A DNA stretch of 31,401 nucleotides from DASPPF01 sp032906705 (lineage in GTDB: Archaea; Thermoproteota; Nitrososphaeria; Nitrososphaerales; Gagatemarchaeaceae), in NCBI GenBank assembly GCA_032906705.1, contig JAJTZC010000013.1, forward strand, positions 1 to 31,401. The letters run 5' to 3'. The translations under genes were made by a program, and so were the position numbers. A model generated the notes under the pieces. That model had not been told where the DNA came from. It saw nothing but the letters and a program-made list of their open reading frames with translations, and ran no database searches. Positions 21,810-29,162 of the stretch are shown in pieces (position 1 is the first letter of the stretch; each line of letters starts with the position of its first letter).

Positions 21810-22333
21810 GCTACTGTAACCCCAAATTTCTCCCTGAAGAACTCCATCGCCTCCTCTTTTGAGACGATGTGGTTCCTGCCGACGCGAGAGTTCCTCCGGT
21901 TCCTTCTCGCGACCCTGTAACCCGGCCTTTCCAGCAGGGCTGACACGTTCATCCCTAGGATCCCTATGGCTGGGTCGTACCTGATCCCGGGAATCTCGAT
22001 ATGCTCCTTTATGCCGAAAGAAACCGAACCCCTCGCGTCGAAACACGACTCGGCGAGCTTCTTTTCCCTGGCAGTGAGCAGCTTCTCGAGTAGTTCGGTC
22101 GTGCGCTTCCCCCTGATCGTGACCAGGACGCCGATCGGCTCGCCAACGTGGATACCGAAGTCCCTGACTGATTTCTTGGCTCGCCTCTGGGCCGGTTTCT
22201 GGCCCGCGACCTGTTCCAGAACCTTCTTCCCCCTTTCTATGGCCTCGCCCGACTTGCCCAGCCCTATGTTCAGCACAACCTTGCCCACCCTTATTGCGAG
22301 CATCGGGTTCTCCTGGACGGCCTTTTGGCTCAT
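21806..22333 (-). CDS. rpl5: 50S ribosomal protein uL5
   Basis: A 175-residue 5S rRNA-associated protein forming the central protuberance. Motifs: V-V-L-N-I-G-L-G-K-S-G, I-G-V-L-V-T-I-R-G-K-R, S-F-G-I-K-E-H-I-E-I-P-G-I, and a basic archaeal tail with G-Y-R-V-A-R-R-N-R-R. ATG overlaps the eS4 stop. It sits between eS4 and uS14 as usual in archaea. Confidence 0.96.
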   Translation of the reverse strand: MSQKAVQENPMLAIRVGKVVLNIGLGKSGEAIERGKKVLEQVAGQKPAQRRAKKSVRDFGIHVGEPIGVLVTIRGKRTTELLEKLLTAREKKLAESCFDARGSVSFGIKEHIEIPGIRYDPAIGILGMNVSALLERPGYRVARRNRRNSRVGRNHIVSKEEAMEFFREKFGVTVA

Positions 22334-23058
22334 GATGATGTCGCCCCGACCGTGATCAAGGGCCGCTCCTTCCCGACGGGGAAAACGAGCCTGGAAGGAA
22401 TCTCAGCCTCTCCGCCCGGCAGTGATATCTTGACCATCCTTTCCCTGGTAATCGTTCCTGGCTTGACATCAAGTATCTTTCCGACCTGTCCTGCCCTGTC
22501 GCCCGACAGGACAAGCCCGAGCGAGCCCTTGGCGAGCCTTACTTCCTGAACCACTTTCTGGGAAGGAACTTCGAGGAGGACCGCGTCCCCCGGAGAGAGC
22601 TTGAGGCTATCATCGACGAGGGACCTCCCATCGTGGAACCCATACTGCATGTGGCCGCCCTTGGACATCACCTTGGATTTTATGCTGCAGAGCTTGGCCT
22701 TCGCCTCGGGTTCCCCGACCTTTGAGAGGACCAGCCCCTTTGTCGACGGAACCAAGCGGAACGAAGCGCCTTCGGCCGGTACGCTTACCACGTCGAAGAG
22801 CCCGACCGGGTAGCTCGGCGACTGCCTAGGCTTCCCGTCGACGATGACCTTTCCCGTCTTCGTCGCGCGCTTGACTTCCTTCGAGGTCCCCGCCATGGAG
22901 GCCAGGTCGCGGACCACGACGCCGAGCGGGTACGATGACTTCGTTCCGTGCGGGCCGGGAAGCGGCTTGAAGACGAACCTGCTCTCCTTCCTCGAGATGT
23001 CCCAGGACTTTGGAGCCGCCAGCCTCTTCAGCTTGTTCCTGCCGCCCTTCTTGCCCAT
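22330..23058 (-). CDS. rps4e: 30S ribosomal protein eS4
   Basis: A 242-residue archaeal/eukaryotic small-subunit protein. The N-terminus G-R-N-K-L-K-R-L-A-A-P-K-S-W precedes an S4-like RNA-binding part (about 40-100, I-V-D-G-K-P-R). A central domain (about 100-175) follows, then a KOW-type part (about 175-210, G-D-R-A-G-Q-V-G-K-I-L). Its position between uL24 and uL5 is an archaeal signature. ATG is preceded directly by the uL24 stop. Confidence 0.96.
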   Translation of the reverse strand: MGKKGGRNKLKRLAAPKSWDISRKESRFVFKPLPGPHGTKSSYPLGVVVRDLASMAGTSKEVKRATKTGKVIVDGKPRQSPSYPVGLFDVVSVPAEGASFRLVPSTKGLVLSKVGEPEAKAKLCSIKSKVMSKGGHMQYGFHDGRSLVDDSLKLSPGDAVLLEVPSQKVVQEVRLAKGSLGLVLSGDRAGQVGKILDVKPGTITRERMVKISLPGGEAEIPSRLVFPVGKERPLITVGATSS

Positions 23059-23349
23059 CTAGCCCGGCGCCTCCAGCTTCGCCCTCCGCAACTTGTCGGA
23101 GAGAGCCAGCGCCGTGAGCACGACGTTGGAAGAGTGAATCGGGATCGGGGCGGTCCCTCCCTTGAGCTTCTCACGCGAGACGCCTTCCACGTTCAGCCTC
23201 CCTTTTTCCGTGAGGACTTTGGTGACCTTTCCCTCTACGCCCTTGAACTCTCCTCGGACTATTTTCACAGAGTCGCCCTTGCGAGGCCTAACAGACCGTC
23301 GCTTGTACTTCTCCCGCAGGTCGGCCGACAAACTTGAGGCGAATTTCAT
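23059..23349 (-). CDS. rpl24: 50S ribosomal protein uL24
   Basis: A 96-residue protein near the exit tunnel with a KOW domain at about 24-60: R-K-G-D-S-V-K-I-V-R-G-E-F-K-G-V-E-G-K-V. The N-terminal K-Y-K-R-R-S-V-R-P-R-K-G-D is typical of the archaeal form. ATG 23349 is chosen over an in-frame TTG two codons earlier. It starts ten bases after uL14. Confidence 0.95.
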   Translation of the reverse strand: MKFASSLSADLREKYKRRSVRPRKGDSVKIVRGEFKGVEGKVTKVLTEKGRLNVEGVSREKLKGGTAPIPIHSSNVVLTALALSDKLRRAKLEAPG

Positions 23350-23359
23350 GTACAACCAC

Positions 23360-23794
23360 TCAAACTATGATGGAGGCCAGATTGGCTATCCTTGGCCACT
23401 TCTCCGCAGCCTCGCTTGCCACCGGGCCTTTGATGTCAGTACCCTTCAGGTCGCCCTCGGGCGTTATGATGACCGCCGCGTTGTCCTCGAAGACGACCCT
23501 CTGTCCGCTGATCCTCCTCACCGGGTACTTCTGCCTGATTACCACGGCGCCGAAGACTGTCTTTCTCAGCTCAGGGGGCCCTTTTTTCACTACGCACACG
23601 ATGCTGTCCCCCACCGACGCTGCAGGGTACCTGCTCAGCCTCGTCTTCGCCTTCGTGACCATCACGACGCGCAGCGTCTTCGCGCCCGTATTGTCCGCGC
23701 AGGTGATGACGGCGTTCAGCGGAATCGAACGAGTGATGTAATTCTTGAACTCCTCGACTCCCTTGGCCGAGACCGCACGAGACTTCGTTGACAC
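23360..23794 (-). CDS. rpl14: 50S ribosomal protein uL14
   Basis: A 144-residue beta-barrel protein at the subunit interface. Core: C-A-D-N-T-G-A-K-T-L-R-V-V, V-G-D-S-I-V-C-V-V-K-K-G, V-V-I-R-Q-K and F-E-D-N-A-A-V-I-I. The GTG start at 23794 overlaps the uS17 stop by one base (TAGTG), the same junction as eL19/uL18. The open frame continues to 23854, but that part overlaps uS17. Confidence 0.95.
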   Translation of the reverse strand: MSTKSRAVSAKGVEEFKNYITRSIPLNAVITCADNTGAKTLRVVMVTKAKTRLSRYPAASVGDSIVCVVKKGPPELRKTVFGAVVIRQKYPVRRISGQRVVFEDNAAVIITPEGDLKGTDIKGPVASEAAEKWPRIANLASIIV

Positions 23795-24120
23795 TATGAG
23801 GGCCTCCTCGCTTCGACCACGACGAAGGAGATGGTCTTCGACAGAGGTCTGCACTCACCTATCGTCACAGTGTCGCCCTCCGCGACTTCCACGCAGGGCG
23901 GAAGATGTGCACAGAGCCTGCTCCTCCTCCTCTCGCTCCTGTTGAACTTGGCGACCCTGTGGAGGTACTCCATCTGAACCACGATGAAGCTCTTGCCCGC
24001 GGTCGAGACAGCCTTCCCGGTGAGCAGCTTTCCCCTAACCTTGAGGTTCCCGTGGAATGGACACCTTCCGTCATCGCAATCCTTCTTGGGAACGGAGACC
24101 TGCAGGCCGGCTGTGCTCAT
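23794..24120 (-). CDS. rps17: 30S ribosomal protein uS17
   Basis: A 108-residue OB-fold 16S rRNA-binding protein of the archaeal/eukaryotic long form. The N-terminal P-K-K-D-C-D-D-G-R-C-P-F-H-G-N-L is the archaeal hallmark. Later K-F-N-R-S-E-R-R-R-S-R-L-C-A-H-L-P-P and E-C-R-P-L-S-K-T complete the fold. ATG overlaps the Rpp29 stop by four bases. Confidence 0.96.
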   Translation of the reverse strand: MSTAGLQVSVPKKDCDDGRCPFHGNLKVRGKLLTGKAVSTAGKSFIVVQMEYLHRVAKFNRSERRRSRLCAHLPPCVEVAEGDTVTIGECRPLSKTISFVVVEARRPS

Positions 24121-24353
24121 CTCTTCCTCTCCCCGAACCTGTCTTGGAGCCTCCCATAGAGGTCGTCCCCCGAAAGCACATCGCCGGTGGCGGCCACGAC
24201 AAGGACGGCACCCAGCTTCTCGACTGTGATTCTGCCTGTGCTGGTCTGGAGCAGGAGCGTCTTGGCGGTCTCCATGACCACCTCTCCCTTCCGGCCCTTC
24301 TTGGTTGGATCCCTGGAATCAAAGACAGTTACGGTCTCACCCAAAGAAATCAC
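24117..24353 (-). CDS. rnp1: RNase P protein component 1 (Rpp29)
   Basis: A 78-residue Sm-like protein subunit of archaeal RNase P, which trims the 5' end of tRNA precursors. The fold spans about 5-60: K-K-G-R-K-G-E-V-V-M-E-T and L-Q-T-S-T-G-R-I-T-V-E-K. It then has G-D-V-L-S-G-D-D-L-Y-G-R-L-Q-D-R-F, the conserved C-terminal signature. It lacks the longer N-terminal extension of some archaeal homologues. GTG start overlaps the uL29 stop (GTGA). Embedding between uL29 and uS17 is standard in archaea. Confidence 0.94.
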   Translation of the reverse strand: MISLGETVTVFDSRDPTKKGRKGEVVMETAKTLLLQTSTGRITVEKLGAVLVVAATGDVLSGDDLYGRLQDRFGERKR

Positions 24354-24556
24354 TCTGCCACACCCTTCTCTCTCATGACCGTCAAGACCCTGGCAACGTC
24401 CCTCCTGACACGCCTGACCTTGCCAACGTCCTTCTTCACCAGGCCCCTTTCCTGGTCGCCCTTGAGCTTGGAGAGCTCTGCCCGAAGGTCAAAGAGCGTC
24501 TGCCTGAGCTTGTCAGCTTCCTGCTGCCTCAGTTCCCTCGGTTTGAGTTGTGCCAT
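24350..24556 (-). CDS. rpl29: 50S ribosomal protein uL29
   Basis: A 68-residue helical hairpin near the tunnel exit: L-R-Q-T-L-F-D-L-R-A-E-L-S-K-L-K, then G-K-V-R-R-V-R-R-D-V-A-R-V-L-T. The start lies 44 bases inside the uS3 gene, whose C-terminal tail is acidic and Thr-rich, so the two reading frames overlap more than any other pair in the run. Confidence 0.94.
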   Translation of the reverse strand: MAQLKPRELRQQEADKLRQTLFDLRAELSKLKGDQERGLVKKDVGKVRRVRRDVARVLTVMREKGVAE

Positions 24557-25184
24557 CCTCTTTCTTCTCCAACTTGATGTCCTCCTTGAACTCGAAGTCG
24601 GGAGGCAGGGCGTCCTTCAGCGCAATCTTGACCTTGATTCCGTAGAGACCGAGTTTCAGGAGCACGTCTGTAACCGCATCGTCCACCACCCTATCTGCAG
24701 TGTCGCCGCTCTTTGGCACCACGCCGGCCCTGTACTTCTCGCCGTGGGACCTGTCGCTCCGCAGCTTGCCCCTTACCGAGACCTCGACGCCTGCGGCCCC
24801 GGCGTTCATTATGTTGTTCACGGTCCACTGGGCCGCGCGCCTGAAGGCGGTTCCTCGGGACACTATCTGCGCGATTCTCCCGGCCATTATCCTGGCGTTC
24901 AGCTCTGGGTTTGTCACTTCGGATACGGCGATCTGGGGATTGACGATCCCGAACTGTGAGGCGACCTTGTCTGTGAGCTCCTTGATCCCGGTGCCCCGTC
25001 TCCCTATGGCGAGCCCGGGTCTGGCTACGTAGACCTTCAGGGTCGTGCCGATGGGCGATTTCTCTATTTCGAGGCCCCCGTACCCTGCATCTCGGAGCTG
25101 CTTCTCGAAAAACTCATCCAAGTCAGCGAAGGACCTTGAAGTCAGCAAAATGGATTTGGCGGAACTTCGCTGCTGGACCGGCAT
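24513..25184 (-). CDS. rps3: 30S ribosomal protein uS3
   Basis: A 223-residue mRNA-entry protein. A type II KH domain covers about 40-105 with the R-P-G-L-A-I-G-R-R-G-T-G-I loop. The C-terminal S3 domain (about 110-195) has R-G-T-A-F-R-R-A-A and K-Y-R-A-G-V-V-P-K-S-G. The last 25 residues are a Glu/Lys/Thr-rich tail overlapping the uL29 frame. ATG two bases after the uL22 stop. Confidence 0.96.
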   Translation of the reverse strand: MPVQQRSSAKSILLTSRSFADLDEFFEKQLRDAGYGGLEIEKSPIGTTLKVYVARPGLAIGRRGTGIKELTDKVASQFGIVNPQIAVSEVTNPELNARIMAGRIAQIVSRGTAFRRAAQWTVNNIMNAGAAGVEVSVRGKLRSDRSHGEKYRAGVVPKSGDTADRVVDDAVTDVLLKLGLYGIKVKIALKDALPPDFEFKEDIKLEKKEDGTTQTEGTEAAGS

Positions 25185-25186
25185 GC

Positions 25187-25648
25187 CTAGACTTCCTTGC
25201 CGACGAGCTCGATGTGGACGAGCTGATGGAAGTTGGGCGAGGAGCGGCCGTACGCCCTGGGGATGTAGTCCTTGATCGTCCTCCCGGCGTAAGCCGCAGA
25301 ATGGATTATCTCGACGTGCTCGGGGTCAAGCCCCTTGAACTCGGAGTTGCTCTGGAGGTTCTTGAGGACCTCAATGAAGACCTTCGCCGTCTTGACAGGA
25401 TAAGAACCGGAGGGAAATCCCTGGAGCTCGCTTCTGTGGCCGACCTTGAGCTTGTGGCGCCTGAATGCGATTGCCATCTTCTTCTTCATTACAAGCTCGA
25501 GAAGGCCAATCGCCTTCACCACGGACATTCCCTTGATGGTCAGAGCGACCTCCCTGGCCGCTTTCGGAGAAATGTTTACCTCTCTACCGCTAGCCCGCAC
25601 ATGTACCGCTGGGTCGAAACCCTCGAAACTGTAGCCGTAATGAGGCAC
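25187..25648 (-). CDS. rpl22: 50S ribosomal protein uL22 (first gene of the run)
   Basis: A 153-residue protein of the exit tunnel. Archaeal motifs: Y-G-Y-S-F at the start, S-P-K-A-A-R-E-V, L-K-V-G-H-R-S-E, the loop with F-P-S-G-S-Y-P-V-K-T-A, and a C-terminal R-A-Y-G-R-S-S-P. GTG start with GAGAGGTT eight bases upstream and a TATA-like box about 43 bases upstream, so this is a transcription-unit start. In many archaea uL22 instead follows uS19 within a longer S10-type cluster. Confidence 0.96.
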   Translation of the reverse strand: MPHYGYSFEGFDPAVHVRASGREVNISPKAAREVALTIKGMSVVKAIGLLELVMKKKMAIAFRRHKLKVGHRSELQGFPSGSYPVKTAKVFIEVLKNLQSNSEFKGLDPEHVEIIHSAAYAGRTIKDYIPRAYGRSSPNFHQLVHIELVGKEV

Positions 25649-25686
25649 CTAAAACCTCTCGTATCCTTAATGCGATTTTCGATGCT

Positions 25687-25695
25687 GTTAAAAGG
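25687..25695 (-). promoter_or_regulatory. TATA-like box of the ribosomal protein operon
   Basis: Minus-strand CCTTTTAAC centred about 43 bases before the uL22 GTG. Predicted transcription start near 25665, giving a 17-base leader that contains the GAGAGGTT ribosome site. No other promoter-like gap appears until 13717. Confidence 0.5.
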
Positions 25696-25716
25696 TTATC
25701 CATGATGAAACGGGGT

Positions 25717-25761
25717 ATTCCGACGGAAACTCGGATTTCCATTCCGACCGAAATCGGTTTC
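25717..25761. repeat. imperfect tandem repeat between divergent operons
   Basis: Two copies spaced 24 bases apart start ATTCCGAC at 25717 and 25741 and continue GAAA...CGG...TTTC. Each copy also has internal symmetry: GGAAA-N6-TTTCC in the first and ACCGA-AA-TCGGT in the second. They lie between the uL22 promoter and sdhA, as expected of paired operator sites. Confidence 0.55.
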
Positions 25762-25826
25762 AGATTCTAGGGATCGCATGGCAAAGTCTAAGAGAACAGG
25801 GACTTCGGCTTGAAAGAGCGAACGCA

Positions 25827-27542
25827 ATGGTCGAGAGCCTAAGGCACGACGTCGTGATCGTCGGCTCCGGAATCGCCGGTCTCAGGGCAGCTATCGAAGC
25901 TGCGCGCGTCAGCGGCGGGAAGGCCGACATCGCTGTTGTCACGAAGGTCCAGGCGATGCGTTCCCACTCGGTCAGCGCTGAAGGAGGCACGGCCGCGGTC
26001 CTGTACCCGGAGCTTGGAGACTCGATCGAGTCCCACGTCTTTGACACGGTGAAGGGGTCGGACTATCTTGCTGACCAGGACGCCGTGCAGAGGTTCGCAG
26101 AGGCGATGCCTCGGGAGATATACCAGCTGGACCACTGGGGAATGCCCTGGGCTAGGCGTGAGGACGGCCGGATAGCGCAGAGGTGGTTCGGCGGTTACAG
26201 CTACCCTCGGGCCAGCTTCGCGGAAGACAAGGTGGGGTTCTTCGAGATGCAGACGCTCTACGACACGGCGACGAAGTACGACAAAATCACCTTCTACCAG
26301 GAATGGTTCGCTACATCGCTGCTGGTAGAGGAGGGAGAGTTCAGGGGATTCACGGCGATTGAGATGAAGACCGGGGACTTCGCCGCCATCTTGGGCAAGG
26401 CGGGGATACTGGCGACGGGCGGCTCGGGCAGGCTCTACAGCTTCTCCACTTACGGCTACAGCTCGACTCCGGACGGCATGGCAATCGCGTACAGGGGCGG
26501 GGTTCCGCTCAAGGACATGGAGTTCATACAGTTCCACCCCTCTGGGCTGGTGCCCTCTGGCATCCTGATCACCGAGGCGGCGAGGGGGGAGGGCGGCGTA
26601 CTCCTCAACAAGGACGGCGAGCGGTTCATGAAGAGATACGCGCCCGAGAAGCTCGATCTCGCTTCCAGGGACGTGGTGTCGAGGGCGATCATGACGGAGA
26701 TAGAAGAGGGCCGGGGCTTCGCGGACGAATCAAGCGGGCTGTCGTACGTGCACCTGGACCTGACGCCAATCGGGGCGGAGAACATCAAGCACCGCCTCGC
26801 TGGAATCCGTGAAATTGCATTGAAGTTCAGGGGAATCGATATAATCGAGAAGCCAGCTCCCGTCAGGCCTGTCTGCCACTACGTGATGGGAGGCATCGAC
26901 ACGGACATTGACGGCGCGACGCGAGTAAAGGGGCTCTGGTCGGCCGGGGAGGCGGCCTGCGTTAGCATCAACGGCGCCAACAGGCTCGGCGCGAACTCGA
27001 CATCAGAGTGCCTAGTCTGGGGGGCAATCACGGGAGCGGAGGCCACACGTTACGCTTCGGGAAAGTCGCTGCCGGGCCCAGCAGGCGAGCAGACCATGCT
27101 GGAGGAGCGAAGAATCTTCGACGGGATCTTCCACGGCGCGGGGGGCACCAACCCCTACGAAGTGCGGGACAAGGTCCAGAAGGCGATGGAGAGCGACGTC
27201 TTTGTCTACAGGACGGCAGAAGGCCTGAGCAGGGCCCTGAAGGCCATAAGAGAGCTCAAGGAAACGGACTTCCGGCACTGCGAGGACAAGAGCAGGGTGT
27301 TCAACACGAACCTGAGCGACGTTCTGGAGGTCGAGGCGATGCTGACCGTCGCTGAGGTCGTTGTCGTTGGGGCCCTGGCGAGGACCGAATCGAGGGGCGC
27401 ACACTTCCGGAGGGACTTCCCGCAGAGGGACGACGAGCGCTGGATGAAGCACACTCTTGCCATGGATGTGGCCGGGGGTCCCAAGCTTGACTACTCGCCA
27501 GTAAAGGTGACAAAGTACCAGCCGATGGAGCGTCACTATTGA
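25827..27542 (+). CDS. sdhA: succinate dehydrogenase/fumarate reductase flavoprotein
   Basis: The catalytic subunit of complex II, 571 residues, oxidising succinate to fumarate. FAD site: V-I-V-G-S-G-I-A-G (10-18). His47 in R-S-H-S-V-S-A-E-G-G is the expected covalent FAD attachment. G-G-S-G-R-L-Y, Q-F-H-P-S-G, G-E-G-G-V-L-L-N, R-D-V-V-S-R-A-I, C-H-Y-V-M-G-G-I and the G-A-N-R-L-G-A-N-S signature follow in the usual order. ATG 25827 is preceded by a short 11-codon frame at 25777. The 178-base upstream gap holds the tandem repeat. sdhC follows after ten bases. Confidence 0.96.
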   Translation: MVESLRHDVVIVGSGIAGLRAAIEAARVSGGKADIAVVTKVQAMRSHSVSAEGGTAAVLYPELGDSIESHVFDTVKGSDYLADQDAVQRFAEAMPREIYQLDHWGMPWARREDGRIAQRWFGGYSYPRASFAEDKVGFFEMQTLYDTATKYDKITFYQEWFATSLLVEEGEFRGFTAIEMKTGDFAAILGKAGILATGGSGRLYSFSTYGYSSTPDGMAIAYRGGVPLKDMEFIQFHPSGLVPSGILITEAARGEGGVLLNKDGERFMKRYAPEKLDLASRDVVSRAIMTEIEEGRGFADESSGLSYVHLDLTPIGAENIKHRLAGIREIALKFRGIDIIEKPAPVRPVCHYVMGGIDTDIDGATRVKGLWSAGEAACVSINGANRLGANSTSECLVWGAITGAEATRYASGKSLPGPAGEQTMLEERRIFDGIFHGAGGTNPYEVRDKVQKAMESDVFVYRTAEGLSRALKAIRELKETDFRHCEDKSRVFNTNLSDVLEVEAMLTVAEVVVVGALARTESRGAHFRRDFPQRDDERWMKHTLAMDVAGGPKLDYSPVKVTKYQPMERHY

Positions 27543-27552
27543 ATCTGCACAA

Positions 27553-28029
27553 TTGGAGACCGGGCCGCAATTGAGGTCGGACAAACAGGCAGCAAACAAG
27601 AGGGGAGTCCGCGGCTGGCTCAACCCGTACCATTACAGCATAGAGAGGTGGGCCTACGTATTCCAGAGGCTTACTGGGGTCCTCATCCTGCTCTACGTCC
27701 TGGGACACATCGGAGACACAAGCTTCTTCGTGGGAGGGCCAATCGGTACGGGGCCGAGCCAATCCAGCTGGGCCCTCGACCTGAGCGTTACTGAGAACGT
27801 CGTCGGGCACGTCATACTTGCTCTTGTTGCGACTATAGTCGTCTTCCACGGGATAAACGGCATCCGCCTTATTCTGGCGGAGTATGGAATCATCTTCCAA
27901 AAGCCGTCGACGGTAGAGTATCCCTACAAGCCAAAGGGGTTGCGGTCGCTCCAACGTCATCTTGTCTGGCTGGCGATTGTGCTCGCCATCGTTGCGGCGC
28001 TCTGGTCGGGGTCCATACTCTTCGGGTGA
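27553..28029 (+). CDS. sdhC: succinate dehydrogenase membrane subunit SdhC (cytochrome b)
   Basis: A 158-residue membrane anchor with three predicted helices, at about 37-58, 83-108 and 134-155. The SdhC-family S-I-E-R-W-A-Y-V-F-Q-R-L-T-G-V leads helix 1. Candidate heme ligands are His52, His86 and His99, the last in V-V-F-H-G-I-N-G-I-R. TTG start; a second TTG six codons on is possible. It likely forms the quinone site with SdhD. Confidence 0.88.
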   Translation: METGPQLRSDKQAANKRGVRGWLNPYHYSIERWAYVFQRLTGVLILLYVLGHIGDTSFFVGGPIGTGPSQSSWALDLSVTENVVGHVILALVATIVVFHGINGIRLILAEYGIIFQKPSTVEYPYKPKGLRSLQRHLVWLAIVLAIVAALWSGSILFG

Positions 28030-28033
28030 TGCG

Positions 28034-28384
28034 ATGAAGGAATCCAGGCTCATGCAGCTGCAGTACGCGACGGCCATCGCGGCCCTGGTTCTCGTGGCCC
28101 TCCACCTACTGATGCAGGGAGTTCTTGTCCCATACGGTGAAGCGCTCTCGTTCCAAAGGGTCCTCTCGCTGTACCGGGACTGGCTCAACGGAAGCCTCCT
28201 CGAGATACTGCTGGTAGTCGTTTTGCTTCATGGGTTCAACGGGCTTCGGATAATCCTGCTGGAGTGGAGGCAGACACCGCGCTGGTCGGATTGGGTCAAC
28301 ACGGGGACCGTCGTGGCAGTCATACTCGCGGCCGCCTACGGGACGAGAACTGTAATACTCGCCGTCACAGCAGGGGTGAGCTGA
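28034..28384 (+). CDS. sdhD: succinate dehydrogenase membrane subunit SdhD
   Basis: A 116-residue membrane subunit with three predicted helices (about 9-32, 54-76, 88-112). His24 (V-A-L-H-L-L) and His66 (L-L-H-G-F-N-G-L-R-I-I-L-L-E) are candidate heme ligands. The H-G-x-N-G-x-R motif is the same as in SdhC helix 2. ATG 28034 lies four bases past the sdhC stop. A longer in-frame reading from 27962 would overlap sdhC and is rejected. Confidence 0.85.
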   Translation: MKESRLMQLQYATAIAALVLVALHLLMQGVLVPYGEALSFQRVLSLYRDWLNGSLLEILLVVVLLHGFNGLRIILLEWRQTPRWSDWVNTGTVVAVILAAAYGTRTVILAVTAGVS

Positions 28385-28388
28385 GACA

Positions 28389-29159
28389 TTGGAACCGTTG
28401 ATGCTGCGGGTGCAGAGGTTCAACCCCTCCTCGGACGCGAAGCCGAGGTTCGAGGAATTCAAAGTCCCGCTAAGGGAAGGTATGACCGTCCTCGACGCGA
28501 TCCTCCACGCGAGGGACTACACCGACCACTCCATCGGGGTCAGGTTCTCATGCAGGATGGCATCGTGCGGCTCCTGCGGGATGAAGATCAACGGCCTGCC
28601 CAGGCTGGCGTGCTACACGCCAGTAGAGGAGTTGAACTCCAACACCGTGACGGTCCAGCCAATGGACAACTTCCCCATAGTCAAAGACCTCGCGACCGAC
28701 CTGTCAGGTTTCTTCGAGAAACACACTTCGCTCCTGCCTCACTTGGTGAGGTCTGACGCCGAGGAGATGGACGGCCCGACGTCGGAATACTCGATGAGCC
28801 CGAAAGAGCTGGACGAAATAACCCAGTTCACCTACTGCATCAAGTGCGGCCTCTGCACGTCCTCATGCCCCACAGCTGCTACGGACAGTCTCTACCCGGG
28901 GCCGCAGGCACTCGCCCAGGCCTACAGGTACACGATGGATGTCAGGGACGAAGGCGGCAAGGAGAGATTCAGGCTGATGGACACTGAACACGGCATCTGG
29001 CGATGCCATTACGCGGGCTCCTGCTCTGCCGTCTGCCCCAAGGGCGTCGACCCTGCGCTTGGGATTCAGCTGCTGAAGAGGCACGTCATGGCAGCCAAGG
29101 CGCCACGAAGGAAGGGCGGCGGGGCAAAAGTCTGGAAGAAGCTGGACGATGCCCGTTAG
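28389..29159 (+). CDS. sdhB: succinate dehydrogenase iron-sulfur subunit
   Basis: A 256-residue electron-transfer subunit. The N-terminal ferredoxin domain holds the [2Fe-2S] ligands Cys55, Cys60, Cys63 and Cys75 (S-C-R-M-A-S-C-G-S-C). The C-terminal domain has C150-x2-C153-x2-C156-x3-C160-P and C206-x5-C212-x3-C216-P-K-G, covering the [4Fe-4S] and [3Fe-4S] clusters. TTG start four bases past sdhD; TTG 28398 and ATG 28401 are alternatives. The basic tail has R-R-K-G-G-G. Ends three bases before the convergent sufU stop. Confidence 0.95.
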   Translation: MEPLMLRVQRFNPSSDAKPRFEEFKVPLREGMTVLDAILHARDYTDHSIGVRFSCRMASCGSCGMKINGLPRLACYTPVEELNSNTVTVQPMDNFPIVKDLATDLSGFFEKHTSLLPHLVRSDAEEMDGPTSEYSMSPKELDEITQFTYCIKCGLCTSSCPTAATDSLYPGPQALAQAYRYTMDVRDEGGKERFRLMDTEHGIWRCHYAGSCSAVCPKGVDPALGIQLLKRHVMAAKAPRRKGGGAKVWKKLDDAR

Positions 29160-29162
29160 CGG

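Noticed and set aside
23360..23854. uL14 with a 20-residue N-terminal extension
   Set aside because: The extra part overlaps the uS17 gene; GTG 23794 in the TAGTG junction gives the normal start.
27301..28188. 295-codon minus-strand open frame opposite sdhA and sdhC
   Set aside because: A shadow of a GC-rich coding region; the plus strand carries clear SDH motifs throughout.
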